Source: Streptococcus cristatus
GTDB lineage: Bacteria; Bacillota; Bacilli; Lactobacillales; Streptococcaceae
DNA length: 64,000 nucleotides
Direction of reading: 5' to 3'
NCBI RefSeq assembly: GCF_003943465.1
Contig: NZ_RJPR01000005.1
Span: forward strand, 1-64,000
Shown piece by piece: positions 27,667 to 36,454 of the stretch (positions are counted from its first letter, which is position 1; each line of letters starts with the position of its first letter). Both the position numbers and the translations under genes were made by a program. Below the pieces are notes generated by a model, which saw only the letters and a program-made list of their open reading frames with translations, was not told where the DNA came from and did not search any database.

Positions 27667-30136
27667 GGTCTTCCTCCTTGATCAGTCGAATCTTGCCAGT
27701 AAGGCCATCCATCTCAATCCAGTCACCATTTTGCAGCTGGCTGCAGGCGCCTCTGACATTAACAATGGAAGGAATACCCAACTCGCGGGAAATAATGGCC
27801 GTGTGCGAGAGCAAGGATCCCTGCTCGGCAATGACACCCTTGGCTTGGGTCAGAAGATAAACCCAGCCCGGATCGGTCATCTTGGTCACGATAATCCGGT
27901 CCTGAGCAGACTCAATCTCCTGCACATCTTCCACGACCAAAACCTGAGCCTTAACGAAACCAGGTGAGCAGCCAATCCCTTGTAAGGCTTGATTGCCTGT
28001 ATTATGACTGCTGGTGCGGTTTTGCGGTTTCAGATATTTCTCAAAGACCTGTCCAGCAAAAACATAGCGACTAAAGCTTGGCAGCTCCTTATCAGCCTCT
28101 AACTTCTCTCGACGCTCGGCTATCAAGCCGCTAACATCTCTGGGCTTTCTGGTCAGCTCAAACAACTCTTCCTTTGTCAGGTAAAAAACATCGTCAGGCG
28201 TAGCCAGCAGTCCTTGCTCGGCTAATTGCTGGCCCAATGTTCTGAAAATCTGCCGCATCATGCCATAGATCCGTGTGCGGTTTAAGCGGGAGCTTTCCCG
28301 ATATTTAACGCCTGTCATGGCTCGCTTACGAAGAAAATTCGTCCACCAGCCTGATTTTTGCACCTCTTCTTCAAGTTTCTGAGGAGCCAGCTTCTTCTCC
28401 TCTTGCTGGCACATTTGCAGCAGGAGCTTAAGCAGACGCTCTGGGTGCGTTCGAAAAGTTGAAGTTTCTAACTTCAACTCTTCTGGAGCTCGATCACCAA
28501 ATTCATGGATAAAATGGACTATTTCTTGGACCAAAGGGTGCTGGCGATTTAGAAAGACAGCTGGACTTTCACTTGCCATGGCCTGTCTAATCTCTGCATT
28601 TTCTTCTGCTTTCAGCTGAGCTGTTAAAGCCTGCAGAGCCAAGGCCGGCCGCATACTTTCAATCTGCTCAATTCCTGCAATTTCAGCTTGAACAGCTCCG
28701 CCGCGACGCGACTTCTTCAGGAGTCCAGTATATACAAAAGCATAGAGGTCATTGACCAGCGTAATGTCCCAGTGAGCCAGAATATCCTCTTTCAGCTTGC
28801 TGACCAAGCCAATCAAGGTCTCCGCATCTGCGTCGGGAGAAAAGCTCGCTTCATATTCGTGCTGAATCTGGGCGAACTGCTCTTCCAATTTCCGCATTTG
28901 CTTGGGTGCCGTCCAAAACTCTCGGATGATTCGGAGCATGATTTGCAGGCGTTTGAAAGCAGATAGGTGCACTGGCATCTGAGGCACTTCTGTCTCTCTC
29001 ACTCCCAGCATATCCTGCCAGATAGGAATGATTTTCTTTGAAAAAGGCAAAAGCTGCAGCAACTGATACCAGCTCTGAATCTGGTAATAAACCCGGCTGT
29101 TGACCGGCTGCAGCATATTTTGAAAAGTGTCTTCATAGGCAGCCAACTCAGGGGCATCCTTGCCAACCAAGCGCTGGGCAAGACTGCGGAAAATGCTGGC
29201 ATAAGCCTCTTGAATAAAACTAATAGTCAGAGGACTGGAAACGCCCGGATAGCTCTCGACAATGTTGCTGTTATCCAGAATAATCTGCTGTCCCTCTGGC
29301 AAGGTGGTAATAGGTCGTGCCTGCAAGAGATAGAGTTGGCCATTTGCGAAGGTGAACTCCATATCCATATAAGGTCCGAAAAGCTGACTCACCTGACTAG
29401 CCAAGGCCTGTAACTCCTCGAGTTGTTCCAGTGATACGTCTGGCGAGTCCTCCGTCTGCTCTGTATAAAAGAGCTGATCCTTAGGATGGAGGGTCACCAT
29501 GGTTGTAGGAATCTTATCCTCGACAACCTTATTGCCCAAGCCCCGACCGATGACAATGATGTGCTCGTTAAAAATTCCCTTGGGATTAGCTGTAAAGTAA
29601 ATCCCAGACAAGTCTCCCTCCTGCATGACCTGCACAAGGCAAATCATCTGCGCTTGCTCCAAGGATAGTCCTTGCTCAAACAGATAACCAAGAGCTGACT
29701 CCTGATAAAGAGAGAGCAAGGTCGCTTGGATGGCTTCTTTAAGTCCATCTGGCTTCACATTGAGCCGGCTCTCAAACTGACCGGCAAATGATGAAGCCTT
29801 CCCATCCTCAATGGTTGCTGATGAGCGAACTGCAAAGCGACAGCCTGTCTGAGAAAACTCCTTGTGGACCCAACTTTCTGCTGCCGTCAGGTCTTCTTGA
29901 CTAAACTGCTCTCTGGCCCAGTCCTGCAGTTGCTGACTGAGCTGGGACAAGTCTAACTCCCCAGACCGATAAGCTGCTTCCATCCGCTCCAAGTCAGCAG
30001 AGCTGGCAGATTTTTGAAAAAAGTCAAAAGCAAACACTGCAAAGTCAGGAATCAGCAAACCAGCAGCCTGCATTTTCAGCAAATGATAGGCCTTGCCTCC
30101 AACCCGGTCAAGCCCTGTCTGCTTGATTCTTTTCAT
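27653..30136 (-). CDS. PEP-synthase/rifampin-phosphotransferase-like dikinase (copy 2)
   Basis: 827 residues with three parts. N-terminal PPDK-type ATP-grasp domain (about 1-280): GGKAYHLLKMQAAGL, CRFAVRSSATIEDG, SSFAGQFES and LLQARPITTLPE. Central substrate region (about 290-730), not similar to any family I know. C-terminal swivelling domain with the phospho-histidine motif GSLLSHTAIISRELGIPS (His near 775). The order ATP-substrate-histidine, without a PEP/pyruvate barrel, is that of rifampin phosphotransferase, which moves the beta phosphate of ATP to a hydroxyl. A lipid or polyprenol acceptor is inferred from the neighbours. Its ATG 30136 overlaps the prenyltransferase stop (TGATG). Confidence 0.82.
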   Translation of the reverse strand: MKRIKQTGLDRVGGKAYHLLKMQAAGLLIPDFAVFAFDFFQKSASSADLERMEAAYRSGELDLSQLSQQLQDWAREQFSQEDLTAAESWVHKEFSQTGCRFAVRSSATIEDGKASSFAGQFESRLNVKPDGLKEAIQATLLSLYQESALGYLFEQGLSLEQAQMICLVQVMQEGDLSGIYFTANPKGIFNEHIIVIGRGLGNKVVEDKIPTTMVTLHPKDQLFYTEQTEDSPDVSLEQLEELQALASQVSQLFGPYMDMEFTFANGQLYLLQARPITTLPEGQQIILDNSNIVESYPGVSSPLTISFIQEAYASIFRSLAQRLVGKDAPELAAYEDTFQNMLQPVNSRVYYQIQSWYQLLQLLPFSKKIIPIWQDMLGVRETEVPQMPVHLSAFKRLQIMLRIIREFWTAPKQMRKLEEQFAQIQHEYEASFSPDADAETLIGLVSKLKEDILAHWDITLVNDLYAFVYTGLLKKSRRGGAVQAEIAGIEQIESMRPALALQALTAQLKAEENAEIRQAMASESPAVFLNRQHPLVQEIVHFIHEFGDRAPEELKLETSTFRTHPERLLKLLLQMCQQEEKKLAPQKLEEEVQKSGWWTNFLRKRAMTGVKYRESSRLNRTRIYGMMRQIFRTLGQQLAEQGLLATPDDVFYLTKEELFELTRKPRDVSGLIAERREKLEADKELPSFSRYVFAGQVFEKYLKPQNRTSSHNTGNQALQGIGCSPGFVKAQVLVVEDVQEIESAQDRIIVTKMTDPGWVYLLTQAKGVIAEQGSLLSHTAIISRELGIPSIVNVRGACSQLQNGDWIEMDGLTGKIRLIKEEDHAAN

Positions 30137-31035
30137 CAAAGTACCCCCATCAAGAGATAAACAGCAACGGACAGAACCATGGTCGTCTCCGTGATATAAG
30201 TATAACGTTCCACCCGCTCCCGGATATTAAAGCGAGTTGGATCCTTGATAAACTGCTCAAACTGGACGGTCATCCAGATGACATTCAGCACCAAGACTAC
30301 CACTCCGACATGGGAAATATTCCAGAGGAGAGCGAAATTGGTCAAGATATCCAGCAGAGTCACCACCTCGATAAAGCGAGTGGCTTTTTTGTAGCCAAAA
30401 AGCATAGAATAGGTCACATACTCTGTCTCGTCTTTTGGCGCCCGAATCTTACGGCAGACTTCCCAGATCAGACTTGGGAAATACATGGTAAAGGCCAGCA
30501 GGACAGTCGGCAGGGACAAGAGAGGCAGATTGTACTTGTAGCAGACAAAAGAGATGGTATAGAGATTCAAAATCATCATGACCGGATTATGGGTCACTAG
30601 AGCCAGTGGCAGGGAATTTTGAATCTTGTCACGCTTGAAGAACCAGAAGGACATGAGAGTTCCGTAGATATAGAGAAAGAGGAACCAGCCGATATTGTTC
30701 ATAAAGAGGACATTGAGGAGTACAGAGACAGCTACGATAAAGCTGAGGGCAACAGCCAAGTCCTTCTTTTTCACTCGTCCAGATGGCAGAGCCCGATGAG
30801 GAAAGAGGCGTCGGTCGGTCTCGTAGTCCTTGAAATCATCCGCAATCCGCAGAATCATCAGAAAGACAAAAATCGTAAAAATCCCAATCAACTCCTGATG
30901 GTCAAAGTGAAACTTGGTCACTCCGTCATTGAGCAGAAGGACAAAATAAATCTCAAAAAACATGATGGCAGCCACAAAAAAGCGCGGCAGCAAAGGAAAC
31001 ATTTCCTTATAATAAACAGCTAATCGTTTAAACAT
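30136..31035 (-). CDS. UbiA-family prenyltransferase
   Basis: This 299-residue membrane protein has about eight hydrophobic helices. The first aspartate-rich motif of UbiA enzymes is RIADDFKDYETDRR (DDxxDxxxD, near residues 65-75), followed by LFPHRALPSGRV as in the family. The second charged motif lies at EVCRKIRAPKDE (about 190). Such enzymes join a prenyl diphosphate to an aromatic or, in archaeal DGGGP synthase, to a glycerol-phosphate lipid. The acceptor here is unknown. ATG 31035 has TTGGAGAAAAG upstream and overlaps the end of the decarboxylase gene by 16 bases. Confidence 0.8.
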   Translation of the reverse strand: MFKRLAVYYKEMFPLLPRFFVAAIMFFEIYFVLLLNDGVTKFHFDHQELIGIFTIFVFLMILRIADDFKDYETDRRLFPHRALPSGRVKKKDLAVALSFIVAVSVLLNVLFMNNIGWFLFLYIYGTLMSFWFFKRDKIQNSLPLALVTHNPVMMILNLYTISFVCYKYNLPLLSLPTVLLAFTMYFPSLIWEVCRKIRAPKDETEYVTYSMLFGYKKATRFIEVVTLLDILTNFALLWNISHVGVVVLVLNVIWMTVQFEQFIKDPTRFNIRERVERYTYITETTMVLSVAVYLLMGVL

Positions 31036-31892
31036 AGCTTTTCTCCAATCTTTTCCCCCATTTGAATTTGGGTTTCTATTCCGAGGTCTGAGTAAGTCAG
31101 AATATCCTGATCCAAGCGAATCATGCCTGCTGGATAGAGGACAAGAATGGTTGAGCCGCCCAGACCAAAGCAGCCCTTCTCCTGTCCCCTGACCAAATAG
31201 TCCTGACTGTGATTGTATATTCTTCCGACCAAGAGAGCCCCTACTTCCATCTGCAGGACAGGTCCTAGGTCGGTATCTAAAAGACAGTATTCTCTTTTAT
31301 TTTCCTTGTAAATCAAGCGCCGTTTCTGGGCTACCTGCCTAACCGTATGCAGGCGACCCTTGATTTTTCGACTTTGGGTAATTCTGCCGGATTCAGCTGC
31401 CAAATAGCGGTGCAGGTCTTCTACTCCCAAGCGATAGACCAGCGCTGTTCCGCCACTAAACAGCTGAGCCAACTCCTCATCCAGCAGTAACTCAGCTAGC
31501 CTGTATGTCTGCCCCTTAATTGTCAACCGCAAGTCCTGACTAATGGTAAAAGCCTCCAGCTTGGCATCTGCCACAGCCAGCACTTGACTATCAGGACAGA
31601 CCGGACGCAGAGCGGACTTGATTTTTCGCTGGAAGAAAGCCGCAAAACTAGAATAGGGGCCAGATTCATAGTCGGCCAGATTCAGCTGATAATTTTCCAC
31701 AAAAGCTGCTATTTTCTTGCGAGAAAAAAGAGTGTAGTCTTTCAAAGTTAGAAGATAAGACAGGCTAGGTCGGGTCAAGAAAGACAACAAGATGCGGCCC
31801 CAAGCAGTACCATAAAGCTTATCTAACAGCCCCGCCTTATATTCTGTCGGTTCCACTACTTGGCCAGTCTTTCTTTGATAGACCTTAACCAT
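31020..31892 (-). CDS. psd: Phosphatidylserine decarboxylase proenzyme
   Basis: The 290-residue protein has the family order: N-terminal region with SFAAFFQRKIKSALRP, VADAKLE in place of the common SPADG region, and the C-terminal self-cleavage site GLGGSTILVLYPAG (GGST near residue 258; the family consensus is LGST, where the serine becomes the pyruvoyl group). YNHSQDYLVRGQEKGCFGLGG fits the usual approach to the site. It would turn phosphatidylserine (or an analogue) into phosphatidylethanolamine. I start at ATG 31892, overlapping the synthase stop (ATGGTTAA); an in-frame TTG at 31913 is less likely. Confidence 0.87.
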   Translation of the reverse strand: MVKVYQRKTGQVVEPTEYKAGLLDKLYGTAWGRILLSFLTRPSLSYLLTLKDYTLFSRKKIAAFVENYQLNLADYESGPYSSFAAFFQRKIKSALRPVCPDSQVLAVADAKLEAFTISQDLRLTIKGQTYRLAELLLDEELAQLFSGGTALVYRLGVEDLHRYLAAESGRITQSRKIKGRLHTVRQVAQKRRLIYKENKREYCLLDTDLGPVLQMEVGALLVGRIYNHSQDYLVRGQEKGCFGLGGSTILVLYPAGMIRLDQDILTYSDLGIETQIQMGEKIGEKLCLND

Positions 31893-32517
31893 GCGGGAGA
31901 ACCCCCAGACCAATCAGACTTGCAACTGCTAGAATCGCAAAGGCCAGATAGGCCAGCTTATTGGGCTTGGGAATACGGCAGTTGTAGACAAATAGAAAGG
32001 TCAGCAAAAGAGACAGGCCCAACCATACCCAAGCAAATAGAGCAGGCGCCATCCATTGACAGACCAGATAGGTCAGAGGGAAAAAGAGGGCGCTGTAAGT
32101 CACGGGCAAGCCGATAAAATAAGAGCCAGATCCTTCATCATGCTTGGCCAAGCGGTTAAAATGCGCCAAGCGCGTGACCGCAGCCAAGACATAGAGAACA
32201 GCCAAGATGATATTGGCCGCTCCCAAGGGCAGCTGAGTCATGAGGAGCACAGCTGGAAGTGCCGCAAAGCTAATCATGTCGCAGAGCGAATCAATCTCAA
32301 TGCCGAAGCGCTTCTGACTTTCAGTTCGCTTCATCCGTCGCGCCACTACACCGTCAAAGAGGTCACAGATACCGCTAACGATAAAGGCCATCATGGCTAG
32401 CCTCATCTGGGACTGAATGATGGCATAGACTGCCAACAGTGCAAAAGTGGCGCCCATATAGGTTAGGATAACAGATTTGTCGTATTCACCGATAAACAAA
32501 GGTTCATTCTTCTTCAT
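31885..32517 (-). CDS. pssA: CDP-diacylglycerol-serine O-phosphatidyltransferase-like enzyme (CDP-OH-P family)
   Basis: This 210-residue membrane protein has the CDP-alcohol phosphotransferase signature D-x2-DG-x2-AR-x8-G-x3-D-x3-D in CDLFDGVVARRMKR ... FGIEIDSLCD (about residues 44-73). Downstream TRLAHFNRL and YFIGLPVTYSA are typical of Bacillus-type phosphatidylserine synthase rather than of PgsA or Cls. It would condense a CDP-lipid with serine. It is placed directly before the decarboxylase, as in bacteria that make phosphatidylethanolamine. ATG 32517 has AGAGGAGA upstream and overlaps the dikinase end by 14 bases. Confidence 0.85.
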   Translation of the reverse strand: MKKNEPLFIGEYDKSVILTYMGATFALLAVYAIIQSQMRLAMMAFIVSGICDLFDGVVARRMKRTESQKRFGIEIDSLCDMISFAALPAVLLMTQLPLGAANIILAVLYVLAAVTRLAHFNRLAKHDEGSGSYFIGLPVTYSALFFPLTYLVCQWMAPALFAWVWLGLSLLLTFLFVYNCRIPKPNKLAYLAFAILAVASLIGLGVLPHG

Positions 32518-34999
32518 GAAGTCGTATTTCTCCTCTTCTTCCATCTAAAGTTACCATCATGCCAGTTTCTAGCAGCTGAGTTGCATTCTTAGCGCAGACC
32601 AGAGCTGGAATCCCACACTCCCGAGCGACTATGGAGGCATGGCAGAGGACCCCGCCATACTCTGTCACAAGACCGCCCAGAATACCGAAAACATAGCTCC
32701 AACCCGTATCTGTATAGCGAGTGACAAGAATTTCTCCCGGCTCAATCGTCTCAATATCCGCCAAATCCAAGAGGACTCGAACCCGACCGGTCACCTGACC
32801 GCTGCTGGCTGGCATTCCCGTCAGCAGAGCCTGACTCTCATAGGCCACCTTTTCCAAGCTCATCTCTTTGTCGGTCAAATCCCCCACTGGGTCAAAATTC
32901 CGATAGGCCTGGCAATAATGCCGATTATCTGCTGCTGCTTCTTGCAGCTGGTCAGCAGTCCTTTGCCCTTCCATAAAGGCAATCAGACTTTCTTTCTTAA
33001 TATAAAAAATATCTTGGGAATCTTTCAGAAAGCCTCGCTTTTCGTAGGCCTGGCCGAGTTTGAGGCTAATCTGACGAATGAGGTGGTAATAGCGCGTGGA
33101 AATATCTTTGAACTCCTCCCGCCACCAGAGCAAGTTCCGCAGGTCTTGACTGATTTTTTCTATCTTTTTCTGCTTGGCTCGAGATAGATGAGGCAAATCC
33201 AGCTCAGACTCTGAGACAGGACTGAGCGAAGCTTTGGCCGCCTGGTAATACGCTGAATCAGCAATCAACTGCTGAACCGCTGTCAGAACTTGATGAGCAT
33301 CTTCTTCATAACTAGCTACTCGCAAGTCCAGCTCCCGTGTCGAGTGATAGCCAAAGTCCTTTTGAAAATCCTGAACCTTGATGAAATCTGCTCGCTCAGG
33401 ATATTGTGCAGCCAGTTCCTGCAACTCTTCCACCGATAACTTCAACCAATCATCTGTCAGTTTCTCGTCTGCCAAAACAAGATCCGCAGCTTCCAGCATT
33501 CGAGCCAAAGGCTTGGTATGCGAAACATTTCCCAATTTAGCTATCAGTTGGAAAAATTCATCCACCGTCAGCCATTTAAGCAGACTGGTCTTTTTCATAG
33601 ACAGCTGGACCGTATTGATGTAGGCCTGCCAGAAATAAGCTCCCTCACTATCTAAATAAGCCTGATTTAGCACTAACTGCCAAAGACTCTCGACTTGCTG
33701 GAGCGGGCTTTGGTCGTTCAGTTCTTGGATTTCTTGATTCAGGCGGGTAAATTGCTGACGCAGCTCTTGCAGCTTGTCTGGTGCCTGATGCAGAAAAGTC
33801 TTAGTTACTTTTTGCGTTTTCAAAGCTACCCGCAGGAAATTCAAGAGCAAGGCTGGGCTTAATTTGCTGGTAAAACCTTGACCTTGATAGTCTTTATTAA
33901 CTCCCAGCTCGTCATCAAAGTCACGCTCAATATAGCCCGGAATCTGCTCCATGCCTTGCTTGACCACACCTAAGTTCCAGAAAGGCCGTGCATAGTGCAG
34001 GCGCATCAGCGGTGGCATCACACCATCTGGCTCTAGGCCAATAGCCAGCAAAAAGCTAGAAAGGGCCTCTTGCCAAGAATGGCGGTAAAGGCTCCACATC
34101 AGGTTTGGACAGGGCTGAGCCGCCACTCCTCCATCCCGAAAATTCGCCGTCGTCCAGCGGCCACTGTCGATTTTAGTTGGTACTGTCGTGATGGGCCGAG
34201 CCTGCAGCAGATAGACTTGCTCTTGTACGGCACACCACTCAATATCCATCGGCCGACCAAAATACGCCACAATCTGCAAAACCTGCGCATGCAGCTTCTG
34301 CAAGACTGCCAGAGAGATTTCAGCCTTTTCAAACTGGAGCCAGTCCGGCTTGTACCAAGCAAGAGTCAGCTGCTCAGGATTGACTTGACCGCTAACCAAG
34401 CTCTCAGCCGAGCCTTTTACATACTCAAGCAGCATGGTCTGGTCCTGATTAGTCGCCACGTCTAGCGAAAAGCAGACACCGCTGAAGTCAGGCTCTATCT
34501 GCTCCTGGATCAGCACTGCCATGGCAAAATCTTTCTCAGGCAAACCCTGACGCTGCCAGTAAGCCAAGGCTTCTGGATTAAAGAGGGAAAGCAGACAAGA
34601 ACGAATGCCCTGCTCAATTTCTGACAGTGTCCAGCAGTTGCCAATCGAGTCATACTGACCAGCAAATGACATGGCCTGTCCGTCTTCTAAGATGGCACTA
34701 CTGCGAACGATATAAGCTTGATTTCCCTGACAAAAGTCTGCTAACTCCTGTAGCCAAGCTGGCTCCAAGAGATAATGTTGCAAACGCTCCGCAATTTCCT
34801 CCTGGCCCAGTTCGATTAACTCTTTAAGTCCCTGTTTTGAGTATTCTGGCAGAGCTACGCTTAGCCAAGCCATTACTTGGTCCGCTGGTAAAATTAACCC
34901 CTTAGGAACCGAAAGACCCAACCGACAGAGGCTGATTAACTGATTGATTTTACCACCATAGACGGCCGAAGACTCTTTTTCCAGCCATAGTTCTTTCAT
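32504..34999 (-). CDS. PEP-synthase/rifampin-phosphotransferase-like dikinase (copy 1)
   Basis: 831 residues, same architecture as the protein at 27653-30136 but clearly diverged. ATP-grasp domain: AVYGGKINQLISLCRLGLS, YIVRSSAILEDGQAMSFAGQ and YLLQARPITTVP (to about 280). Central region 290-735 with WTTANFRDGG near its start. Histidine domain: YGGVLCHASIVARECGIPAL (His near 785). No PEP-binding barrel, so it should be a phosphotransferase acting on an unknown hydroxyl compound. Two paralogues in one operon suggest two related acceptors or sequential phosphorylation. ATG 34999 has GGGAG upstream; the longer frame from 35017 runs into the CarS-like gene. Confidence 0.82.
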   Translation of the reverse strand: MKELWLEKESSAVYGGKINQLISLCRLGLSVPKGLILPADQVMAWLSVALPEYSKQGLKELIELGQEEIAERLQHYLLEPAWLQELADFCQGNQAYIVRSSAILEDGQAMSFAGQYDSIGNCWTLSEIEQGIRSCLLSLFNPEALAYWQRQGLPEKDFAMAVLIQEQIEPDFSGVCFSLDVATNQDQTMLLEYVKGSAESLVSGQVNPEQLTLAWYKPDWLQFEKAEISLAVLQKLHAQVLQIVAYFGRPMDIEWCAVQEQVYLLQARPITTVPTKIDSGRWTTANFRDGGVAAQPCPNLMWSLYRHSWQEALSSFLLAIGLEPDGVMPPLMRLHYARPFWNLGVVKQGMEQIPGYIERDFDDELGVNKDYQGQGFTSKLSPALLLNFLRVALKTQKVTKTFLHQAPDKLQELRQQFTRLNQEIQELNDQSPLQQVESLWQLVLNQAYLDSEGAYFWQAYINTVQLSMKKTSLLKWLTVDEFFQLIAKLGNVSHTKPLARMLEAADLVLADEKLTDDWLKLSVEELQELAAQYPERADFIKVQDFQKDFGYHSTRELDLRVASYEEDAHQVLTAVQQLIADSAYYQAAKASLSPVSESELDLPHLSRAKQKKIEKISQDLRNLLWWREEFKDISTRYYHLIRQISLKLGQAYEKRGFLKDSQDIFYIKKESLIAFMEGQRTADQLQEAAADNRHYCQAYRNFDPVGDLTDKEMSLEKVAYESQALLTGMPASSGQVTGRVRVLLDLADIETIEPGEILVTRYTDTGWSYVFGILGGLVTEYGGVLCHASIVARECGIPALVCAKNATQLLETGMMVTLDGRRGEIRLHEEE

Positions 35000-35013
35000 C
35001 AAAAACTCCCATC

Positions 35014-35604
35014 TCACATACGATTTTTTCTAAGCTTAGCCCAGTAGAGCAGACGATTGACTCCTAGATGCGTGCCCGCCCCTAGGATTAGAATGCCCAG
35101 CATCTGCTGCCAAGACAGAGGAATATAGAACAGCAAGAAAATAATACAGCCAATCAAGGAATCAATCTGGTCTATCCAGATAAAGGTCCATTTCCAGCCA
35201 TTCTCCGCCGTCTTGCCCTCTCTGATTTCCAAACGGCGCTTGATGAAGCTATTGGGCAACTCAAACAAAACATAGGCCAGCCCCAAAAGAGCCCCAAACA
35301 CTAGATTAAAGAGCACGGTATTTTCGTAGAAGGCATAGACCAAGTGCAGCTTCTCTAGGGTAGGAATACTCTTCAAAAGCAAGCCCCAGAGAATCTGCGC
35401 CAAAGCTCCCCAGACAATCATGCCAAAGAAACCTTTCCATGTCTTGTTGTCTCCAAAAAGCCTCTTCCCATCCTTTAACATCAGCCCAGCATCCATGGGT
35501 CGATAAGCCGCCTCTAGCAGTGAAGACTTGCAAAAGATCATATTCAGTACTCCAGCCAGAATGACCGGCATCAGGGTTACATACAAGGCAAGAATCGAGC
35601 GCAT
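35014..35604 (-). CDS. CDP-archaeol synthase (CarS)-family CDP-lipid synthase
   Basis: This 196-residue membrane protein has about five helices. The CarS/DUF46 signature is clear: DAGLMLKDGKRLFGDNKTWKGFFG near residues 40-63 (shown as two pieces of the family motif DGxxxFGxxKTWxG), then ELPNSFIKRRLEI and WTFIWIDQIDSLIG. In archaea CarS activates an unsaturated archaetidic acid with CTP; bacterial members are of unproven substrate. As first gene of this operon it would supply the CDP-lipid for the serine transferase. I start at ATG 35604 (TAGGAAA upstream), since the longer frame from 35706 covers the promoter. Confidence 0.82.
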   Translation of the reverse strand: MRSILALYVTLMPVILAGVLNMIFCKSSLLEAAYRPMDAGLMLKDGKRLFGDNKTWKGFFGMIVWGALAQILWGLLLKSIPTLEKLHLVYAFYENTVLFNLVFGALLGLAYVLFELPNSFIKRRLEIREGKTAENGWKWTFIWIDQIDSLIGCIIFLLFYIPLSWQQMLGILILGAGTHLGVNRLLYWAKLRKNRM

Positions 35605-35674
35605 ATTATTTCCTATTCTTTTTATGAAGATCAGTCTGAAAAAAATCAAGAGACTCCTCAAACTTATATATATC

Positions 35675-35685
35675 ATTATACCATA
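35675..35685 (-). promoter_or_regulatory. Extended -10 promoter of the lipid operon
   Basis: Minus strand TATGGTATAAT matches the extended -10 consensus TnTGnTATAAT exactly, about 75 bases before the first start codon. No good -35 is visible. Confidence 0.6.
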
Positions 35686-35705
35686 AGTCGTAAAGCCTCT
35701 TTCCA

Positions 35706-35963
35706 ATAAGCCCTACGTATCTGTCGCATCTGACAAGGAGCAACCCATGTCTGCCATTCCGCTTTATCAACTCCAAAGCTGCCTGCTAGAATAATATCGC
35801 CTTTAAACCACACAAAAAGCCTCATAAGAACTTCTAAGGAAACCAGCATCTGGTTTATTAAAAATTACTTATGAAGCCTATAAATATGAGTTTTATCTAG
35901 AAAAGAAACAAACTATTTTTGCTTGGTCGTAAACCACTAACCTTCAAAAGGCGCGCAATTCCT
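35706..35963. other. Intergenic region with possible decayed plus-strand coding piece
   Basis: No intact gene. On the plus strand a frame reads KITYEAYKYEFYLEKKQTIFAWS, TAA, then [14 protein letters not shown] and TAG near 35975. A start with AAGGAG (ATG 35745) opens only 15 codons. It may be the remains of a small gene. I found no match to a family. Confidence 0.35.
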
Positions 35964-36407
35964 TCACCGATTTTTAGTGTCTAGCAAAATAGTCACTGGG
36001 CCATCATTTACCAATTCTACCTGCATATCTGCTCCGAACACGCCCGTCTTGACTGGCACTTGCTCAGCTAACAGCTGGTTAAACCTGTCAAAAAAGGGAC
36101 TAGCCATGTCCGGCTTGGCTGCACCTGTGAAGGCTGGCCGATTTCCCTTTTTGGTATCTGCATGCAGAGTGAACTGGGAAATCGACAAAATCTCTCCAGC
36201 AATGTCCTTGATAGACAGGTTCATTTTGCCCTCAGAATCGGAAAAAATCCGCATATTGACAATCTTCCTGACCGCGTAGTCCATATCTTCCTGACTATCA
36301 TCAGGCCCGACACCTACCAAGAGCAGGAGACCTTGTTCAATGCTACTATGCAGCTGCTGGTCAATACTAACCTGAGCACGTTTGACACGCTGAATGACAA
36401 TTTTCAT
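35964..36407 (-). CDS. dtd: D-aminoacyl-tRNA deacylase
   Basis: This 147-residue cytoplasmic enzyme removes D-amino acids (and glycine) wrongly attached to tRNA. Family marks: [16 protein letters not shown] at the start, the [21 protein letters not shown] active-site segment (about 77-97), and the Gly-Pro cis motif in [11 protein letters not shown] near the C-terminus. It follows rel by 47 bases, the usual rel-dtd order of Firmicutes. The start codon has AAAGGAAAAG upstream. Confidence 0.95.
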   Translation of the reverse strand: MKIVIQRVKRAQVSIDQQLHSSIEQGLLLLVGVGPDDSQEDMDYAVRKIVNMRIFSDSEGKMNLSIKDIAGEILSISQFTLHADTKKGNRPAFTGAAKPDMASPFFDRFNQLLAEQVPVKTGVFGADMQVELVNDGPVTILLDTKNR

Positions 36408-36454
36408 ATCTTTTCCTTTATTTCTGACTACTATCTACTCTGACAGGCTCGCAC

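Noticed and set aside
27653..34999. Genuine PEP synthase or pyruvate phosphate dikinase
   Set aside because: The PEP/pyruvate-binding barrel is missing and the histidine domain is at the C-terminus, as in rifampin phosphotransferase.
35706..35963. Riboswitch or T-box leader of the lipid operon
   Set aside because: The leader from the predicted start is short (about 70 bases) and shows no stable conserved structure.
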